In this document: in pieces, positions 1-6,077 of the stretch
Layout of the letters: the number at the start of each line of letters is the position of its first letter
Position numbering within the stretch: the first letter of the stretch is position 1
Assembly: GCA_003136295.1 (NCBI GenBank)
Contig: PLDZ01000092.1
Location: forward strand, 7,617 to 13,788
Reading direction: 5' to 3'
Source of the DNA: Candidatus Dormiibacterota bacterium
GTDB taxonomy: Bacteria > Chloroflexota > Dormibacteria > Aeolococcales > Aeolococcaceae
DNA length: 6,172 nucleotides
Notes under the pieces: model-generated
What the model was told of the DNA's origin: nothing
What the model saw: the letters and a program-made list of their open reading frames with translations, nothing else
Database searches by the model: none
Translations under genes and position numbers: made by a program

Positions 1-1806
1 GGATACCCGACGGTGTGGGCGGACTGGTCGCAGCACCTCACCACTGCGGCGAGCTTCGCCTCAGGCAGCAACATCCCGCCGGTCAACCCGCTCTTCAGCG
101 GCACCACGCTGCTCTACCCGTTCCTGCCCGACTTTCATGCGGCGACACTGATGACGCTTGGTCTCGCCCCTGGTCTGGCGCTGGCGATTCCCGGCGGAGT
201 CCTGGTTGTGGTCATCGGCCTGCTCGTGGTCGCGCTGGGGCGCCGCCTCGGACTTGGGACCGGGGCAGGTGTGGTGGCGGTGCTCATCTGCTTCATCGGT
301 GGTGGCCTCGGGTTCATCGGCCTTTTCTCCGACGCTTGCATGAGCCACGGATTCACCGCATCGCAGTGCACGTTGCAGTACGTCGTCGCGCATCCCGGCA
401 CGGGAGTATCGATTGTGGGATGGACGCTCCACGACCTTCCCGGAACCATCGTCGCGCAGCCGCGCGCCTATGACGGGTTACCGTCCGACGGTGGCACACC
501 ACCCCTGCCCGATATGCAGTGGTACACGCCGCTCATGGCGTGGTGGCTGCCACAACGCACGTTGCTCTTCGGGTTCGCGGCCGCGATCTCGGTGCTCTTG
601 CTCGTGCTCGCCGGGGCGTCGTCGCACGGCCCGGGCTGGGAACCGTTTGCGCTCGCCGGCGTGCTGATCGGTCTGCTGCCGATCGTCCACGTCCAGACCC
701 TGATCGCACTGTCGATCCTGCTCTTTGTGCTGCTCTGGCGAAGGCGACGGCGCGAGTGGTTCGCGTTGCTGGGGATCGCCGTGCTGCTGGGCGGCATCCG
801 GCTCGGGCAACTCGCGCTTTCCCAGCACGGCGCATCGGTGACCCCCTACGGCACCAATGTGTACCCGTGGCTCGAGCCCGGATGGCTCGCCAACACGGGC
901 ACCGCTGCCAACCCGAGCGGGCGGCTTGCGCTGTCGTTCGGCAACGTTTTCACGGGCGCGATCCAGGCGATGGGGATGCTCGGCACCCCGCAATGGTGGG
1001 GATTCTGGATCGCCAATCTCGGGATTGCGGTGCCACTCCTCGCCGTCGTGGCGATCGCCGCCGCGGCTCGGCTCGGTGGCGGGAGGGCGGGACGCGTGAT
1101 GACCGCGGCGTTTCCGGTGCCGCTGCTCGAGCTCACGCTTGGGGCGCTCCTCATCTTCGCCGCCTGCAACCTCGTGGTCTTCCAGTCCTGGGGTTGGGAC
1201 AACACCAAGCTGCTCGTGTACTGGTACCTCGTCATCGCCCTGCTCATCGGCGCGCTCGCCACGCACTGGTGGAAGCGCGTCTGGCCCCGGGTGGCGGCGC
1301 TCGTGCTGGTGGCTCCGGTGCTCCTCACCGGCGCACTGGTGCTGGTCCGGTTGTTGCCATGGACGCCCCCAGAGGACGCGATCACTGGTCCGTACACCAT
1401 TGCGACCGTGCAGGAAGTGCACCTTGCCTCGACAATCGACCGCGTGACCCCCAAAGGCGCCGTGTTTCTCACCTTTGGCCGTCCCAACGACCCGGTGCTC
1501 GCTGTCGCCGGACGCATCGGGGTGATGGGCTACGGCGGCTGGCTCTGGAGCTATGGCATCAGTTTCGAGACGCGCTACCGCGACGTGCAGTCCATGTACA
1601 ACGGCTGTGCCTCCGACGCGGCGACATGCCCCGTGTTCAGCCTCCTGCGCACATATCGCATCAGCTACGTCGAGATTGACAATCGGCTCGCCGACCCAGG
1701 CGCGATCGATCCCCAGCCGGGCATCACGTGGTGGGCGGGCCAGGGGCTCCCAGTCGTCGCGCACTCCGACCACATCACGATCTACGACGTCCGTGGCAGG
1801 GGCTGA
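1..1806 (+). CDS. Polytopic GT-C-like membrane protein, putative glycosyltransferase (5' partial)
   Basis: The reading frame is open from the first base, so the true start lies upstream; the GTG at 13 falls inside the conserved N-terminal loop and is probably not the start. Counting residues from that GTG, an acidic loop (D4, W5, H8) precedes NPLFSGTTLLYPF (25-37), the arrangement I associate with the first extracytoplasmic loop of GT-C enzymes, where an Asp is catalytic. About eight to ten hydrophobic segments follow (about 51-76, 83-105, 181-201, 211-241, 249-268, 327-352, 371-391, 398-416, 427-448). Between the last helices lies SWGWDNTKLLVYW (392-404). A soluble C-terminal domain (about 451-597) contains MGYGGWLWSYG (505-515), then an RYRDV..MY stretch and a YRISYVEID strand. 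These motifs recur in large uncharacterised bacterial GT-39/DUF2298-like membrane proteins. Inferred role: transfer of sugar from a polyprenyl-phosphate donor on the outer membrane face. Donor and acceptor cannot be read. It is the first visible gene of a four-gene coupled unit. It could also be a flippase-like or non-catalytic family member. Confidence 0.8.
   Translation, partial: GYPTVWADWSQHLTTAASFASGSNIPPVNPLFSGTTLLYPFLPDFHAATLMTLGLAPGLALAIPGGVLVVVIGLLVVALGRRLGLGTGAGVVAVLICFIGGGLGFIGLFSDACMSHGFTASQCTLQYVVAHPGTGVSIVGWTLHDLPGTIVAQPRAYDGLPSDGGTPPLPDMQWYTPLMAWWLPQRTLLFGFAAAISVLLLVLAGASSHGPGWEPFALAGVLIGLLPIVHVQTLIALSILLFVLLWRRRRREWFALLGIAVLLGGIRLGQLALSQHGASVTPYGTNVYPWLEPGWLANTGTAANPSGRLALSFGNVFTGAIQAMGMLGTPQWWGFWIANLGIAVPLLAVVAIAAAARLGGGRAGRVMTAAFPVPLLELTLGALLIFAACNLVVFQSWGWDNTKLLVYWYLVIALLIGALATHWWKRVWPRVAALVLVAPVLLTGALVLVRLLPWTPPEDAITGPYTIATVQEVHLASTIDRVTPKGAVFLTFGRPNDPVLAVAGRIGVMGYGGWLWSYGISFETRYRDVQSMYNGCASDAATCPVFSLLRTYRISYVEIDNRLADPGAIDPQPGITWWAGQGLPVVAHSDHITIYDVRGRG
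1798..1802 (+). promoter_or_regulatory. Ribosome binding site for the GT2 gene
   Basis: AGGGG ends five bases before the GTG at 1808. It supports that start over the in-frame GTG at 1793, which lies upstream of this site. The site is inside the last codons of the preceding membrane-protein gene, so translation of the two is probably coupled. Confidence 0.6.
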
Positions 1807-1807
1807 T

Positions 1808-2548
1808 GTGACCCTGCGGGAGCCGGCGTCGCGCGGCCTTCCCTCGATCAGCGCTGTGCTTCCGGCTTACAACGAGGAAGCGGTGATCGCCGAGACGGTC
1901 CGGCGCACCGCGGCAGCGCTCACCGAGCTGGGCGTTGCCGAGTTCGAGATCCTCGTCGTCGATGACGGCAGCAGCGATGCGACGGCAGCTCGCGCGTCGA
2001 GTGCGGGCGTTTCGGACTCGCGAGTCCGCGTGGTGTCGCATGCCCGCAACCGCGGCTACGGCGCTGCGCTGCGCACCGGGTTCGAAGCGGCCACGTGTGA
2101 CGCGGTCTTTCTGATGGACAGCGACGGTCAGTTTGACCCGACCGAGATCTCCCGGCTCCTTGCCCTGTACGGGCGCGACCGCGTGGTCTGCGGGCATCGC
2201 ATCCGGCGCAGGGACACATGGGCGCGGCGCTTCTATCACAAGGCATTCTTCGGTCTCGTGCGGCTCGGATTCGGGCCGACGGTGCGCGACGTCAACTGTG
2301 CGTTCAAGCTCTTTCCTCGGGCGGTCGGCATGGGGCTGCATGCCGACGGAGCGCTCGTGTCGACCGAGCTGCTGGTGCGCGCCAAGCGGAGTGGATACCT
2401 CCTCATGGACGTCGGCGTGCACCACTACCCGCGCACCACCGGTCGCGCGACCGGCGCCAACATCGGCGTCGTCGTGCGCGCGTTCCGCGAGCTCTGGCAG
2501 CTGCGCAACCACCCCGCACTGCTCGACGGCCTCGACCCGCCCGCGTGA
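1808..2548 (+). CDS. GT2 family glycosyltransferase, polyprenol-phosphate-mannose/glucose synthase-like
   Basis: A 246-residue GT-A fold enzyme predicted to move a sugar from a nucleotide donor to a polyprenyl phosphate at the cytoplasmic face. Visible GT2 signatures are the first strand with LPAYNEE (18-24), the nucleotide-binding VVDDGSSDAT (50-59), HARNRGYGAALRTGF (78-92), and the metal-binding DSDGQFDP (104-111, D104 and D106). These are followed by a DVNCAFKLF segment (161-169) and ELLVRAKRSGY (187-197), typical of the DPM1/DPG-synthase branch. There is no C-terminal membrane anchor: the protein ends about 50 residues after the HHYPR motif (205-209). It would therefore be soluble or peripheral, unlike multi-domain DPM synthases with C-terminal helices. 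The start is GTG at 1808, one base after the previous TGA, with AGGGG upstream. The stop overlaps the next start by four bases. Flanking by two polytopic membrane proteins supports a role in supplying a lipid-linked donor. Mannose versus glucose or another sugar cannot be decided from sequence. Confidence 0.9.
   Translation: MTLREPASRGLPSISAVLPAYNEEAVIAETVRRTAAALTELGVAEFEILVVDDGSSDATAARASSAGVSDSRVRVVSHARNRGYGAALRTGFEAATCDAVFLMDSDGQFDPTEISRLLALYGRDRVVCGHRIRRRDTWARRFYHKAFFGLVRLGFGPTVRDVNCAFKLFPRAVGMGLHADGALVSTELLVRAKRSGYLLMDVGVHHYPRTTGRATGANIGVVVRAFRELWQLRNHPALLDGLDPPA
2013..2028. repeat. 16-base perfect palindrome inside the GT2 gene
   Basis: CGGACTCGCGAGTCCG equals its own reverse complement over 16 bases. 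It lies between the nucleotide-binding DDGSSD region and the HARNRGYG motif and encodes the residues around SDSRVRV. As RNA it could form a 6-pair stem with a CGCG loop. No function is evident, and chance occurrence in GC-rich coding DNA is quite possible. Confidence 0.5.
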
Positions 2549-3654
2549 TACGGCGGGCGACAACGTCGTCGTGGGGCAATGCCCTTGCGGCGGTTGCGGT
2601 GTCGCGTCTGCTCTGGCTCGGCGTCTTCATCGCCGTGCTGACCATCGATTTCCCGTCGACACCGTTGCTGACCGGCATCCGCGCACATCTCGTCTCGTGG
2701 GATGCGATCAGCTACCTGTCGATCGCCGTCCATGGCTACCCGGCGCATCTCGACTATCGCGACGCGTTCCTTCCGGGCTTTCCCCTGGTGGTGCGCCTCC
2801 TGATGATCGTGACGCGCGACGACGTGACCGCCGCGTGGTTGGTCAACGCCGTCGCCGAGACGATCGCGCTCTGGTATCTCGGCCGCCTGGTGCTCGGCGA
2901 GCGTGATCAGTCGTCGGCACGGTTCTCAGTGTGGCTGCTCGCGCTTGCGCCAACGGCGCTCTTTCTCATCGCTCCATTCAGTGAGAGCACCTTCATCGCC
3001 TCGGCGGCGGCGAGCCTTTACTACGCTCGCGCTGGTCAGCCGGGCAAGGCGGTGGTCGCCGCGGCGCTTGCGTGCGCGTTTCGCCTCACAGGGCTCGCGC
3101 TGATTCCCGCGCTCGCCATCGAGCAACTGCGAAGAACCGGATGGCGACCTCGCCCGGAACTGCCTGCGGTCCTGCTCGCGGCACTGCCGCTCGCGCTCTA
3201 CGGTCTGTACATGCAGATCCATATCGGTGATGCCCTGGCGCTCCTCCATGCCGACCACCTGCCGTCGTTCGGCCTGCAACCCACCCCGCCGTGGATGGGA
3301 TTCGCGACCACGTGGCACACGCTGGTCAGCACCTCCTATGGAGAGACGCGATCGATCTTCGCCCGAGAGGTCGCGTTCGGTCTGCTCGGCCTGGTGCTCT
3401 GCGCCGGGATGTGGGTGTCGTCGCGAATCCCCCGATCACTCGCGCTGTATTGCACCATCGCCTGGTTGATGACCGCGTCACTGCCGCTCTGGCGCTCCCA
3501 GCCCCGCTACAGCCTCGCGCTCTTCCCGGCGGTGCTGCTCGTGTCCGATCTCACCCAGCGATTTCCGCGCGCACGGCCGACGATGCTCGGCGCGAGCGCC
3601 ATCCTCATGTGCGCGGGCACCTGGATCTTCGCTCAGGGGCGGTGGCTCGGATGA
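2545..3654 (+). CDS. PIG-V-like polytopic mannosyltransferase family protein
   Basis: With the GTG at 2545 as start, the protein has 369 residues and about eight or nine hydrophobic segments (about 11-33, 76-90, 94-115, 126-158, 166-191, 204-225, 272-291, 298-314, 322-336, 345-363). Landmarks match the PIG-V (GPI mannosyltransferase II, Mannosyl_trans2) family as I know it. These are a first outer loop with SWDAISYLSIAVHGYP (51-66), which carries the WD pair (W52, D53) expected of the catalytic Asp region. Next come a DAFLPGFPLVVR segment (73-84), APTALFLIAPFSESTF (135-150) with the SE pair, FRLTGLALIP (179-188), and SQPRYSLALFPAVLL (318-332) near the end. Eukaryotic PIG-V uses dolichol-phosphate-mannose to add the second GPI mannose; bacterial homologues are mostly uncharacterised. 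The inferred role is transfer of a polyprenyl-phosphate sugar on the outer face. The start overlaps the GT2 stop as GTGA, with no good Shine-Dalgarno, which suggests re-initiation by terminating ribosomes. GTG at 2596 is an alternative but would cut into the first helix. The 3' end overlaps the amidohydrolase start by four bases. Confidence 0.8.
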   Translation: MIRRATTSSWGNALAAVAVSRLLWLGVFIAVLTIDFPSTPLLTGIRAHLVSWDAISYLSIAVHGYPAHLDYRDAFLPGFPLVVRLLMIVTRDDVTAAWLVNAVAETIALWYLGRLVLGERDQSSARFSVWLLALAPTALFLIAPFSESTFIASAAASLYYARAGQPGKAVVAAALACAFRLTGLALIPALAIEQLRRTGWRPRPELPAVLLAALPLALYGLYMQIHIGDALALLHADHLPSFGLQPTPPWMGFATTWHTLVSTSYGETRSIFAREVAFGLLGLVLCAGMWVSSRIPRSLALYCTIAWLMTASLPLWRSQPRYSLALFPAVLLVSDLTQRFPRARPTMLGASAILMCAGTWIFAQGRWLG

Positions 3655-4481
3655 TCATCGACAGCCACGTCCACATCCTGCCGGCGAGCATGCGCGACGC
3701 CCGGAATCACCTGGCGGAGCTCGATCCCTGGTTCGACATGTGCCATCGAGGCGGGCGCTCGATCGACACCGCCGACGAGCTGCTGGCGTCGATGGATGCC
3801 TCGGGGATCGACCGCTCGGTGTGCTTCGGCTGGCCGTTCGCCGACCCGGAACACTGCGCCGAGGTCAACGATCACCTCATCGCCGTGCAGCGCGAACACC
3901 CGGACCGGCTCACCTGCTTCGCAACCGTGAGCGCGGGGAGGCCAGGCGCCGTCGCCGAGCTGCGACGCTGCGCCGGCGAGGGGTTGCGCGGCGCCGGCGA
4001 GCTCAACGCGGACGCCCAGGGGTTCGACCTCGAGTCGCCGGCGATCGACGAGGTGGCGGCAGCATGCACCGACCTGGAGATCCCCTTGGTGTTGCACTGC
4101 AGTGAGCCGGTAGGTCACGACTACCCCGGAAAGGGCACGGCGACGCCGGGACGCGTCGCCGCGTTTGCCCTGCGTCACCCCGGGCTGCGTCTCGTCTGTG
4201 CGCATCTCGGCGGCGGGCTTCCCTTCTACGCTCACATGCCGGAGGTGGCCGAGCTGTGCCGACGGCTCTGGTTCGATACGGCGGCGGCCCCGTTTCTCTT
4301 CGCCCCGACGGCGTACCGCGCGGTCGCGGATCTCTGTGGTGCCGACCGCCTGCTCTTCGGCTCGGACCACCCACTGCTTCCCGCCCGCCGCTACGTCGAT
4401 GCGTTCGCGCAGGCGGAGTTGACCGCCGCGGAGCGGGCCCTGGTGATGGGCGGCAACGCCACCCAGCTGCTTGGTCTGTGA
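3651..4481 (+). CDS. Amidohydrolase family 2 (COG2159-type) metal-dependent hydrolase
   Basis: A 276-residue predicted TIM-barrel hydrolase of the amidohydrolase-2 (ACMSD-like) family, with no signal peptide or membrane segment, hence cytosolic. Predicted metal and catalytic residues are all present: the HxH pair at the N terminus (H6, H8 in DSHVH), E117 in GAGELN at the bridging-ligand position, H149 in VLHCSEP, H185 in AHLGGG, and D239 in LLFGSDHP. The YPGKG loop (158-162) and the WFDTAAAPF strand (207-215) are also usual for one subgroup. Related enzymes hydrolyse or decarboxylate small cyclic or carboxylated metabolites; the substrate here is unknown. The ATG at 3651 overlaps the previous stop (ATGA), and AGGGG at 3635-3639 lies 11 bases upstream, a long but usable spacing. 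Being coupled to three glycosylation genes is unusual for this family and hints at a substrate connected with that pathway, such as a modified sugar or lipid intermediate. That link is inference only. It ends the four-gene unit. Confidence 0.88.
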   Translation: MIIDSHVHILPASMRDARNHLAELDPWFDMCHRGGRSIDTADELLASMDASGIDRSVCFGWPFADPEHCAEVNDHLIAVQREHPDRLTCFATVSAGRPGAVAELRRCAGEGLRGAGELNADAQGFDLESPAIDEVAAACTDLEIPLVLHCSEPVGHDYPGKGTATPGRVAAFALRHPGLRLVCAHLGGGLPFYAHMPEVAELCRRLWFDTAAAPFLFAPTAYRAVADLCGADRLLFGSDHPLLPARRYVDAFAQAELTAAERALVMGGNATQLLGL

Positions 4482-4566
4482 CAACGTGCCCCTCTCGTTA
4501 CGAATCTGTGTCTCAGCATCGGAGGCAACGTTCGGGCACTTTGCGACACTTTCCTCGGGCGGAGAA

Positions 4567-4586
4567 ACCGGCGCCCGCCAGCCGGT
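4567..4586 (+). terminator. Inverted repeat, weak candidate terminator
   Basis: ACCGGC and GCCGGT can pair as a 6-base stem around the 8-base loop GCCCGCCA. The downstream bases are pyrimidine-rich (CCTTCGCCTCTTTC) but contain no real T-run, so termination is only possible. It lies 86 bases after the amidohydrolase stop. Confidence 0.3.
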
Positions 4587-4612
4587 CCTTCGCCTCTTTC
4601 GTGACCAGGATT

Positions 4613-4628
4613 GGGGGCTTCGGCCCCC
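4613..4628 (+). terminator. GC-rich hairpin with UUCG tetraloop, candidate terminator
   Basis: GGGGGC, TTCG, GCCCCC forms a perfect 6-pair stem closed by the very stable C(UUCG)G tetraloop. No T-tract follows (GTCCGTGG), so it is not a classical intrinsic terminator. High-GC bacteria have been proposed to use hairpins without a U-tail, and it could also act as an mRNA 3'-end stabiliser for the upstream four-gene unit. As coding is on one strand only, it lies between two tandem transcription units. Confidence 0.42.
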
Positions 4629-4673
4629 GTCCGTGGTCGCAACCGACGCTCCGATGAGGGACCGGGCGCACGT

Positions 4674-4703
4674 CGAAGCCGGCACCTCTGGTTGCCGGTT
4701 TCG
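4674..4703 (+). promoter_or_regulatory. 13-pair hairpin just upstream of the GT-B gene
   Basis: CGAAGCCGGCACC (4674-4686) pairs with 4690-4703 across a TCT loop, with one bulged T (4692 or 4693) and one G-U pair (4678 with 4699). The 3' arm ends 14 bases before the ATG at 4718, where a Shine-Dalgarno would normally lie. The space between has only a poor GTGGA match. The structure could control translation initiation or mark the end of a leader, or it could belong to an operator bound as DNA. Function is not known. Confidence 0.45.
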
Positions 4704-4717
4704 CACACTGTGGATCG

Positions 4718-6019
4718 ATGTTCACTCCTGAAACGCTCGACGTGGTCATGGTGTCCTTCGAGGGACCCGATCAGTACAGCCAGGCGGGCGGTCTCGGCGT
4801 GCGCGCTCGCGAACTCTGCAGGGCCTTCGCGGCGCTTGGATACCGCACCACGCTCGTTTTCGTCGGTGACCCGGACAAGCCCGGTGTCGAAGTCGACCAG
4901 GGGGTACAACTCGTCCGCTGGTGCCAGCAGATCAGCGATCGCTACCGCGCCGGCGTCTACGAGGGTGAGCTCGCGAAGATTCGAGACCTGACTGCGACGC
5001 TCCCGGACGCGCTCATCGACACCGTCCTCCGTCCGGCGGCCGAGGCAGGCAGAGTCACCGCGGTGCTCTGCGAGGAATGGCACACCGCGTGGTTTTGCAA
5101 AGCGCTGAGCGACCGGCTCCACACCCTCGGACTGCGCCAGAGCGCCGTGCTGCTCTGGAATGCCAACAACCTCTTCGGCTTCGAGGCCATCGACTGGCCG
5201 GTGCTCGACTACGTCGCCTCGATCACCACGGTCAGCAAGTACATGAAGCACCTCATGTGGCCGTATGGCGTCAACCCGGTGGTGATCCCCAATGGCATCC
5301 CTGAAAGCGCGCTGACCCCGGTTGATGGGACGGCGGCACGCGCGATCCGCGCCGCTGCGGGGTCACCGTGCCTCTCCTTCAAGATCGGCCGCTTCAGCCC
5401 GGACAAACGCTGGAACCAGGCCCTCGCCGCCCTCGCGGAGCTACGTTCGGAGGGACTGCCCGGACGCATGCTCATGCGTGGCGGGATGGAGCCGTACGGC
5501 GCCACGGTGCTCGCATTCGCCGCCGAATGCGGGCTGGTGGTGACCGACTGGTATGAACCGGTCGAGGACGCCGGCGGCATCGTGCGCGCGCTCACCGAGA
5601 CCGACGGCGCGCCGATCGTGCACCTTCGTCGATTCCTCCCCGACCAGGTGATCACCGAGATCAACGTTGGCGCCACGGCGGTGCTCGCCAACTCCGGCCA
5701 TGAGCCCTTCGGTCTCGTCGGACTCGAGGCCATGGCCGCGGGCGGCGTCGCCATGGTGGGCGCGACCGGCGAGGAGTACGCCCGCCCCTACGGCAACGCC
5801 ATCGTGGTCGAGACCGACGACCCCGCCGAGATCGCCAGCGCGCTTCGGGGCCTGGTCGAGCAGCCGGCGCTGGGCGAACGGCTGCGCGTCGCGGCGCGAC
5901 TCGACGCCGCCGACTTTGCCTGGCCGATCGTCATCGCCGGGTTGCTCGAGCGGCTGCGCTTCATGTGCGTGCATCAGCGAGTGGTGCTCCCGGCCGACGG
6001 AGCATCCCCACGCGCGTAA
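4718..6019 (+). CDS. GT-B glycosyltransferase (GT4/GT5-like, glycogen-synthase-like N-terminus)
   Basis: A 433-residue cytosolic retaining glycosyltransferase with two Rossmann domains. The N-terminal half carries SQAGGLGVRARELC (21-34), equivalent to the KTGGL loop of glycogen synthases but with Gln in place of the Lys, and EEWHTAWF (119-126), which recalls their DWHTA motif. The C-terminal half opens with VIPNGIP (189-195) and shows FKIGRFSPDKRW (221-232), with the Arg/Lys pair (R225, K230) that binds donor phosphates. It then has SGHEPFGLVGLEAMAAGG (326-343), which provides the E-x7-E pair (E329, E337). Length is normal for GT4. There are no membrane segments. The sugar donor cannot be read, although the pyrophosphorylase gene just downstream suggests the two share a nucleotide sugar. 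The ATG at 4718 gives the fullest N-terminal strand; ATG at 4748 is in frame but would remove the lead-in to that strand (LDVVMVSFEG). Neither start has a good Shine-Dalgarno. A hairpin lies immediately upstream. The stop is TAA. Confidence 0.9.
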   Translation: MFTPETLDVVMVSFEGPDQYSQAGGLGVRARELCRAFAALGYRTTLVFVGDPDKPGVEVDQGVQLVRWCQQISDRYRAGVYEGELAKIRDLTATLPDALIDTVLRPAAEAGRVTAVLCEEWHTAWFCKALSDRLHTLGLRQSAVLLWNANNLFGFEAIDWPVLDYVASITTVSKYMKHLMWPYGVNPVVIPNGIPESALTPVDGTAARAIRAAAGSPCLSFKIGRFSPDKRWNQALAALAELRSEGLPGRMLMRGGMEPYGATVLAFAAECGLVVTDWYEPVEDAGGIVRALTETDGAPIVHLRRFLPDQVITEINVGATAVLANSGHEPFGLVGLEAMAAGGVAMVGATGEEYARPYGNAIVVETDDPAEIASALRGLVEQPALGERLRVAARLDAADFAWPIVIAGLLERLRFMCVHQRVVLPADGASPRA

Positions 6020-6036
6020 TTCCTGGCAACGCGCCA

Positions 6037-6042
6037 TATGAT
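6037..6042 (+). promoter_or_regulatory. Possible -10 element before the pyrophosphorylase gene
   Basis: TATGAT matches the TATAAT consensus at five of six positions and stands out in GC-rich DNA. It lies 36 bases before the GTG at 6078. No acceptable -35 box is visible 16-18 bases upstream, so it may be chance, or a promoter that does not need a -35. The gene may also be read through from the GT-B gene, whose stop is 58 bases upstream. Confidence 0.25.
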
Positions 6043-6063
6043 CTGAATTGGCAGACCGGTGCC

Positions 6064-6070
6064 GAGGAGG
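6064..6070 (+). promoter_or_regulatory. Strong Shine-Dalgarno for the pyrophosphorylase gene
   Basis: GAGGAGG ends seven bases before the GTG at 6078, the best ribosome binding site in the window. It fixes the GTG at 6078 as the start and suggests strong independent translation compared with the coupled genes upstream. Confidence 0.75.
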
Positions 6071-6077
6071 TGGCTGT

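Larger units (their letters stand above)
4482..4717 (+). other. Non-coding gap with three inverted repeats
   Basis: This 236-base region separates the amidohydrolase stop from the ATG of the GT-B gene. It contains no convincing gene. In order it holds a CACTTT direct repeat (4537-4542 and 4547-4552, exactly 10 bases apart), an ACCGGC/GCCGGT inverted repeat (4567-4586), a GGGGGC-TTCG-GCCCCC hairpin (4613-4628) and a 13-pair hairpin (4674-4703). No clear -35/-10 pair was found, and no tRNA or known riboswitch could be recognised by eye. Its likely roles are ending transcription of the upstream unit and expressing the GT-B gene. Confidence 0.6.

Noticed and set aside
519..1679. Open frame of 386 codons in another + frame inside the first gene
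   Set aside because: It is rich in Ala, Arg and Gly with no motif, as expected for a frame shadow of GC-rich coding DNA.
478..1773. Long open frame of 431 codons on the minus strand opposite the first membrane-protein gene
   Set aside because: It has a charged, low-complexity composition with no recognisable domain. Its length follows from GC-rich codon bias on the opposite strand, whose gene has clear membrane-protein motifs.
3970..4001. GCGCCGGCGAG repeated 21 bases apart in the amidohydrolase gene
   Set aside because: Both copies are in frame and encode Ala-Gly-Glu, with the second Glu at the conserved metal-ligand position. It is best explained by codon bias rather than a functional repeat.
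4477..4504. Possible promoter: TGTGAC with TACGAA 16 bases later, just after the amidohydrolase stop
   Set aside because: Both boxes match the consensus poorly, and the candidate lies upstream of all three inverted repeats, so it is not convincing.
4482..4717. tRNA or known riboswitch in the gap
   Set aside because: No cloverleaf could be built, and I could not match the conserved cores of c-di-AMP, c-di-GMP, cobalamin or SAH riboswitches as I remember them. An Rfam covariance search would decide.
4654..4731. 25-codon mini-ORF overlapping the GT-B start, considered as a leader peptide
   Set aside because: It has no Shine-Dalgarno and no run of regulatory codons, and it ends inside the GT-B coding region without a coupling overlap.
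4391..5251. Open frame of 286 codons on the minus strand covering the gap and the start of the GT-B gene
   Set aside because: It opposes the well-supported N-terminus of the GT-B enzyme and shows no domain or ribosome binding site. It spans the hairpin-rich gap only because stops are rare.
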